Part shown: positions 3,970 through 7,055 of the stretch, one piece after another
Numbering within the stretch: the first letter of the stretch is position 1
Layout of the letters: the number at the start of each line of letters is the position of its first letter
Assembly: GCA_030447125.1 (NCBI GenBank)
Contig: JAUJLZ010000092.1
Span: 1 to 7,055 of the forward strand
Length of the DNA: 7,055 nt
Direction of reading: 5' to 3'
DNA from: Acidimicrobiales bacterium
GTDB taxonomy: Bacteria; Actinomycetota; Acidimicrobiia; Acidimicrobiales; CADCSY01
Position numbers and translations under genes: made by a program
The notes under the pieces: model-generated
Seen by the model: only the letters and a program-made list of their open reading frames with translations
What the model was told of the DNA's origin: nothing
The model's database searches: none

Positions 3970-6822
3970 ATGCCGGGACTTCTTCTCCTTCTTGGCTTCG
4001 TCGCGGCCACCGCCGTGGCCGGGTTCGGCGGCTGGCTGTCCCTTCGGGCCGACCGTCTGGCGGAACCGCCCCAGGGGAGGCGCCGACGCCGGGGTCCGGC
4101 CGCCGGAACGGTGGTGGCCTTCGCCACCGTGGCCGGGGCCCTCGGGGTCGCTCCCCCCAGCGGGATCGCCCTACGGCTGGTGGGCGTCGCCATCCTCCTT
4201 GGCGGAGTGGGGGCGCTTGCCGACCGCCGGCCGCTTCGTCCGGGCCTAAGGGTGAGCGCTGAAGCCGTGTCCGCCACGGCTGCAGTGTTACTCGGCTTGG
4301 AAACAGGGGTGACAGGCACCACCATCACCAACCTCGCCCTGGTGGTGGGCTTCGTCGTCGTGGTCGTCGAGTCGCTGCGGCTGTTGGACGCCGCGCCCCG
4401 GGTTGCCGCGGTCGTGCCCGCCCCGGCCGTCGCTGCCCTCGCCGCCGTGGCCGCCGCCGCAGGCCAGGACGGCGTGGCCACCGCGGCCCTGGCCCTGGCT
4501 GGCGGCCTGGTCGGTCTGGTGGCGGCGGGTGCACGCCGGCCCTTCCAGCTCGGGGAGTCGGGCTGTCTGTTCAGCGGGTTCCTCCTCGCCACCCTGATCG
4601 TGGCCGTCAACCCGGCCACGCCGGCACCGCTCAGCCTGCTGGTGCTCCTGCCCCTCGTGGCCGTCCCGGTGCTCAACGCCATGGTGGTGGCGGTCGACCG
4701 GCTGCGCCGGCGGCGTCGCCTCACGGAACGGCGGCCCGACGGGCTCCCTCACCGCCTCCGAACCGTGCCGTTGTCGTGGTTGCTGACGCTGCTGCTCCTC
4801 GGCGCCGTGCAGGTCGTGATCGGCGGCGTGGTGGTCCTCGCCGACCGAGGCATGGCTGCGAGGGAGGCCCCGATCGGCGTGACCGCGGTCACCGCCCTGG
4901 TCATCCTTGGGGTGGCTGGCCGCAGCCGGATGCGGCGTTCGGACCCGGTTGGTGTCTCCCGCAACGCCCGGCTGGTCGGGCTGGGCCTCGTTGGCGCCGT
5001 CATTGCCGCGCTGGTGCCCGCTGCCCTTGCGCTGATCACGGCCCGCGGCGGCCTCCTCGACGGGGCGAGGGCCACGGAACGGGCTCTGGCCGCGGCTCGA
5101 AAGGGAGAGGTGGAGGCGTCGGGCGCGGCGTTCGAGCAGGCCGAGACCGCCTTCGCCTCCGCCGCCAGCGGTCTCGACGGTCCTCTGGTGTCGCTGGGCC
5201 TCGCCGTTCCCGTGCTCGGTCCCAACCTGTCCGCCGCCCGTACCCTGAGCACGCTCGGGGAAGAGCTGGCGGTCACCGGCGCCACCGTGGCCACGAGCGC
5301 ACCCGAGGATCTGAAGGTGGCGGGCGGCAGGGTGCCAGTGGAGGAGATCCGTCGTCTGGCGCCCGAACTCGCCGAGGCTGCCGAGGTGCTGCGTGGCGCC
5401 GTCTCCACCACGGCCGGAATCGAAACCGGGTTCCTGCTCCCCACGGTACGTGACGGGGTCGCCGATCTCCGCACCCGCCTGGGCGATGCCGCCCAGAGCG
5501 CCGAACTGGCTGCTGGTGCCGCCGCCGTGCTGCCGGGCATCCTTGGTGGTGACGAGCCCCGGCGCTACTTCCTCGCGGTTCAGAACAACGCCGAGCTGCG
5601 GGCCACCGGCGGCTTCATCGGTAGCTACGGCGAGCTCGTCGCTGAGGACGGTGCTCTGCGCCTCGAGCGCATCGGGCGCAGCCGCGACCTCAACGAGGGC
5701 GGACCGACGGTGAAGGACCTGATCGCTCCCCAGGACTACCTGGATCGCTACCGCCGCTTCGAGGTGGCCAGTACCTGGCAGAGCGTCAACCTCTCCCCCG
5801 ACCTCCCCACGGTGGGCGGGGTCATCGCGGGGCTGTACCCCCAGTCGGGCGGACAGCCCATCGACGGGGTCATCGCCATCGACCCCATCGGCCTGGCCGC
5901 CATCCTTCGCCTCACCGGGCCGATCGACGTGGAGCCCTGGCCCGAACCCATCACTGCCCGCAACGTGGTCGACGTCACCTTGAACCAGGCCTACATCGAG
6001 TTCGCCCAGAAAGACGACCGGGTCGACTTCATCGGTGACGTGGCCCAAGCGGCCGTGGATGCCTTCACCGCCACCGACCTCGGCGGTCCGGCGGAGATGT
6101 TCGCCGCCTTGGATGAGCCTGCCCGTGGAGGACACCTGGCCGCCTGGTTCGCTCGGGACGACGAGCAGGCCCTCATGGAACGGGTCGACGTGGCCAGCGG
6201 TGTCGAGCTCCCCGCCGTCGACTCCCTGCTGGTGGTGAACCAGAACGCAGGGGGCAACAAGATCGACTACTACTTCCGGCGGACCACCAGTTATGACGTG
6301 GAGCTCCGACCGGTGCCCGAAGGCGACGGCCTGGAGGTGACCGGTCGCCTGCGGGTCGACATGGAGAACCAGGCGCCGGCCGAGGGCCTTCCACCCTACG
6401 TCATCGGCCCCTACAGCGAACGCTTCGAGGCGGGGGAGAACTACAGCTACATGTCGCTCTACACGCCGCTTGACGTCACCAGCGCCACTTGGGATGGCGC
6501 TCCGCTCCAGCTCGAGGCCGAGGAGGAACTCGGACGAAACGTGTACTCGGCCTTCCTCAGCATCCCCTCCCGCTCCACCCGCAGCCTGGAAGTGCAACTC
6601 CAGGGCTCGGTCGAAGCGCTGCCCGGTGGGTGGTACGAGCTCGATCTGCTCCACCAGCCACTGCTGGTGGATGGTGAGGTCTCCGCCTCGATCTCAGTGC
6701 CGCCCGGGTGGCGCATCGCCGAGGTCGAGGGGGCTCGTCTCGAGAGCAGGGACCGGGCGGTGGCCAGCCTCGTGCTGACGCGCGACGAGGCCGTGCGCGT
6801 CCGATTGGTAGCCGATCAGTAG
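3970..6822 (+). CDS. DUF4012 membrane protein with a degenerate WecA/MraY-like N-terminal domain
   Basis: This 950-residue protein has two parts. Residues 1-360 are polytopic membrane (about ten to twelve spans). Their loops line up with the family of polyprenyl-phosphate sugar-1-phosphate transferases: GALADRRPLR (81-90) at the DDxx position, ESLRLLDAAPR (134-144) at NxxNxxDxxDG, FQLGESGCLFSGFLLA (192-207) at FMGDxGSxxLGFxL, VPVLNA (232-237) at VPxxDT, and RRPDGLPHRL (254-263) at the DHxxHRL loop. Several catalytic acids and one histidine are replaced, so it is probably inactive as an enzyme. Residues 365-530 are Ala-rich and helical, probably outside the membrane. The DUF4012 core follows, with RRYFLAVQNNAELRATGGFIGSYGELV (531-557) in its first part, then a long extracytoplasmic region. 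DUF4012 has no settled function and often lies near exopolysaccharide genes. A TAG codon directly abuts the ATG at 3970, so no longer in-frame start exists; no ribosome binding site is seen. Confidence 0.9.
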   Translation: MPGLLLLLGFVAATAVAGFGGWLSLRADRLAEPPQGRRRRRGPAAGTVVAFATVAGALGVAPPSGIALRLVGVAILLGGVGALADRRPLRPGLRVSAEAVSATAAVLLGLETGVTGTTITNLALVVGFVVVVVESLRLLDAAPRVAAVVPAPAVAALAAVAAAAGQDGVATAALALAGGLVGLVAAGARRPFQLGESGCLFSGFLLATLIVAVNPATPAPLSLLVLLPLVAVPVLNAMVVAVDRLRRRRRLTERRPDGLPHRLRTVPLSWLLTLLLLGAVQVVIGGVVVLADRGMAAREAPIGVTAVTALVILGVAGRSRMRRSDPVGVSRNARLVGLGLVGAVIAALVPAALALITARGGLLDGARATERALAAARKGEVEASGAAFEQAETAFASAASGLDGPLVSLGLAVPVLGPNLSAARTLSTLGEELAVTGATVATSAPEDLKVAGGRVPVEEIRRLAPELAEAAEVLRGAVSTTAGIETGFLLPTVRDGVADLRTRLGDAAQSAELAAGAAAVLPGILGGDEPRRYFLAVQNNAELRATGGFIGSYGELVAEDGALRLERIGRSRDLNEGGPTVKDLIAPQDYLDRYRRFEVASTWQSVNLSPDLPTVGGVIAGLYPQSGGQPIDGVIAIDPIGLAAILRLTGPIDVEPWPEPITARNVVDVTLNQAYIEFAQKDDRVDFIGDVAQAAVDAFTATDLGGPAEMFAALDEPARGGHLAAWFARDDEQALMERVDVASGVELPAVDSLLVVNQNAGGNKIDYYFRRTTSYDVELRPVPEGDGLEVTGRLRVDMENQAPAEGLPPYVIGPYSERFEAGENYSYMSLYTPLDVTSATWDGAPLQLEAEEELGRNVYSAFLSIPSRSTRSLEVQLQGSVEALPGGWYELDLLHQPLLVDGEVSASISVPPGWRIAEVEGARLESRDRAVASLVLTRDEAVRVRLVADQ

Positions 6823-6837
6823 CCAAACGCGGGGTTC

Positions 6838-6866
6838 TCGACAAATGCTGGGCATCGGGGCATACT
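6838..6866 (+). promoter_or_regulatory. Candidate housekeeping-sigma promoter for the secreted repeat protein
   Basis: TCGACA (6838-6843, four of six bases matching TTGACA with a shifted T) and CATACT (6861-6866, close to TATAAT) are separated by exactly 17 bases. This places the transcription start near 6873 and gives a leader of about 37 bases before the ATG at 6910. The box pair lies in the 87-base gap after the DUF4012 stop, an AT-richer stretch than its surroundings. It suggests the secreted protein has its own promoter. Confidence 0.5.
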
Positions 6867-6909
6867 CTTTCCCATCGCCAGAGACGCCGGCGCCAATGGT
6901 GGAGGTCCA

Positions 6910-7055
6910 ATGATCCGCAAGCTCACCGTCATCGCGACGGCCCTGGTGTTGCTGCTCACCCCCGGTGTGGCTGATGCTGCCCCCAGTAGCTCTTGTCAGC
7001 GGCAGTGCCCCGGGGTGCAGTATCCCCCCGGTGAGCCCGGCAAGCCCGGCAAGCC
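6910..7055 (+). CDS. Small secreted protein with Pro-Gly-Lys repeats, N-terminal part (cut by window edge)
   Basis: The ATG at 6910 is set by a strong GGAGG (6901-6905) 4 bases upstream. The first 48 codons are visible; the 3' end lies outside the window. Residues 1-23 are a signal peptide: MIRK basic start, hydrophobic core LTVIATALVLLLTP, and an ADA-A cleavage site after residue 23. The mature part begins APSSSCQRQCPGVQYPPGEP, with two cysteines four residues apart (C29, C33). A PGK repeat then begins (GEPGKPGKP) and runs to the edge. The protein is therefore exported and may be a collagen-like or proline-rich wall protein. I do not recognise a family. An LPXTG anchor or other C-terminal sorting signal, if any, would be beyond the window. 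Its position after the DUF4012 gene is consistent with a cell-surface locus. Confidence 0.8.
   Translation, partial: MIRKLTVIATALVLLLTPGVADAAPSSSCQRQCPGVQYPPGEPGKPGK
7034..7055 (+). repeat. Start of a 9-base tandem repeat coding for Pro-Gly-Lys
   Basis: The unit agcccggca occurs at 7034-7042 and 7043-7051, and the next copy begins at 7052 before the window ends. In the reading frame of the secreted protein it gives repeated PGK. The number of copies is unknown. Such short in-frame repeats can vary between strains by slippage. Confidence 0.6.

Noticed and set aside
3564..4724. A 386-residue minus-strand frame rich in Arg, Ala and Thr
   Set aside because: It is low-complexity, spans the ends of two convincing plus-strand genes and the gap between them, and shows no domain.
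4288..6654. A 788-residue open frame on the minus strand opposite the DUF4012 gene
   Set aside because: Its translation is rich in His, Gly and Gln with no family motif, and it mirrors the codon positions of a clearly real gene; long antisense frames are expected in high-GC DNA with few stop codons.

Overview
The window is high-GC DNA with dense genes and strongly GC-biased third codon positions. It uses GTG and TTG starts and 4-base start/stop overlaps. Together with the gene families present, this suggests an actinobacterium, possibly Acidimicrobiia-like; the class is a guess. No rRNA, tRNA, CRISPR array, insertion sequence or integrase is visible.

Layout, left to right. Bases 1-1284 (minus strand) hold a two-gene ABC-2 type exporter: an ATPase, then a permease cut by the left edge and joined to it by an ATGA overlap. 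Bases 1209-2096 (plus) encode an HPr-kinase-like P-loop kinase whose 5' end overlaps that of the ATPase. Bases 2061-2827 (minus) encode a PqqD-like protein (lasso B1/RRE type) followed, through a GTGA overlap, by a transglutaminase-like leader peptidase (lasso B2 type). Bases 2895-3848 (plus) encode a nucleotidyltransferase of the uncharacterised NTP_transf_5 type. Bases 3970-6822 (plus) encode a 950-residue membrane protein: an N-terminal region resembling the WecA/MraY sugar-phosphate transferase fold but missing key catalytic residues, then a large extracytoplasmic DUF4012 region. From 6910 to the right edge runs the start of a small secreted protein with a signal peptide and the beginning of Pro-Gly-Lys repeats.

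Interpretation. B1 (leader binding), B2 (leader cleavage), the HprK-like kinase (known to phosphorylate some lasso peptides), the nucleotidyltransferase and an exporter form a RiPP maturation and tailoring set of lasso-peptide type. The two genes that would define a lasso peptide, the asparagine-synthetase-like cyclase and the precursor, are not visible here. They may lie beyond the left edge, or the system may do something other than make a classic lasso peptide. The DUF4012 fusion and the secreted repeat protein point to a cell-envelope or exopolysaccharide locus next door. The main points of interest are the tailoring set without a visible cyclase or precursor, and the apparent WecA-like pseudoenzyme fused to DUF4012.
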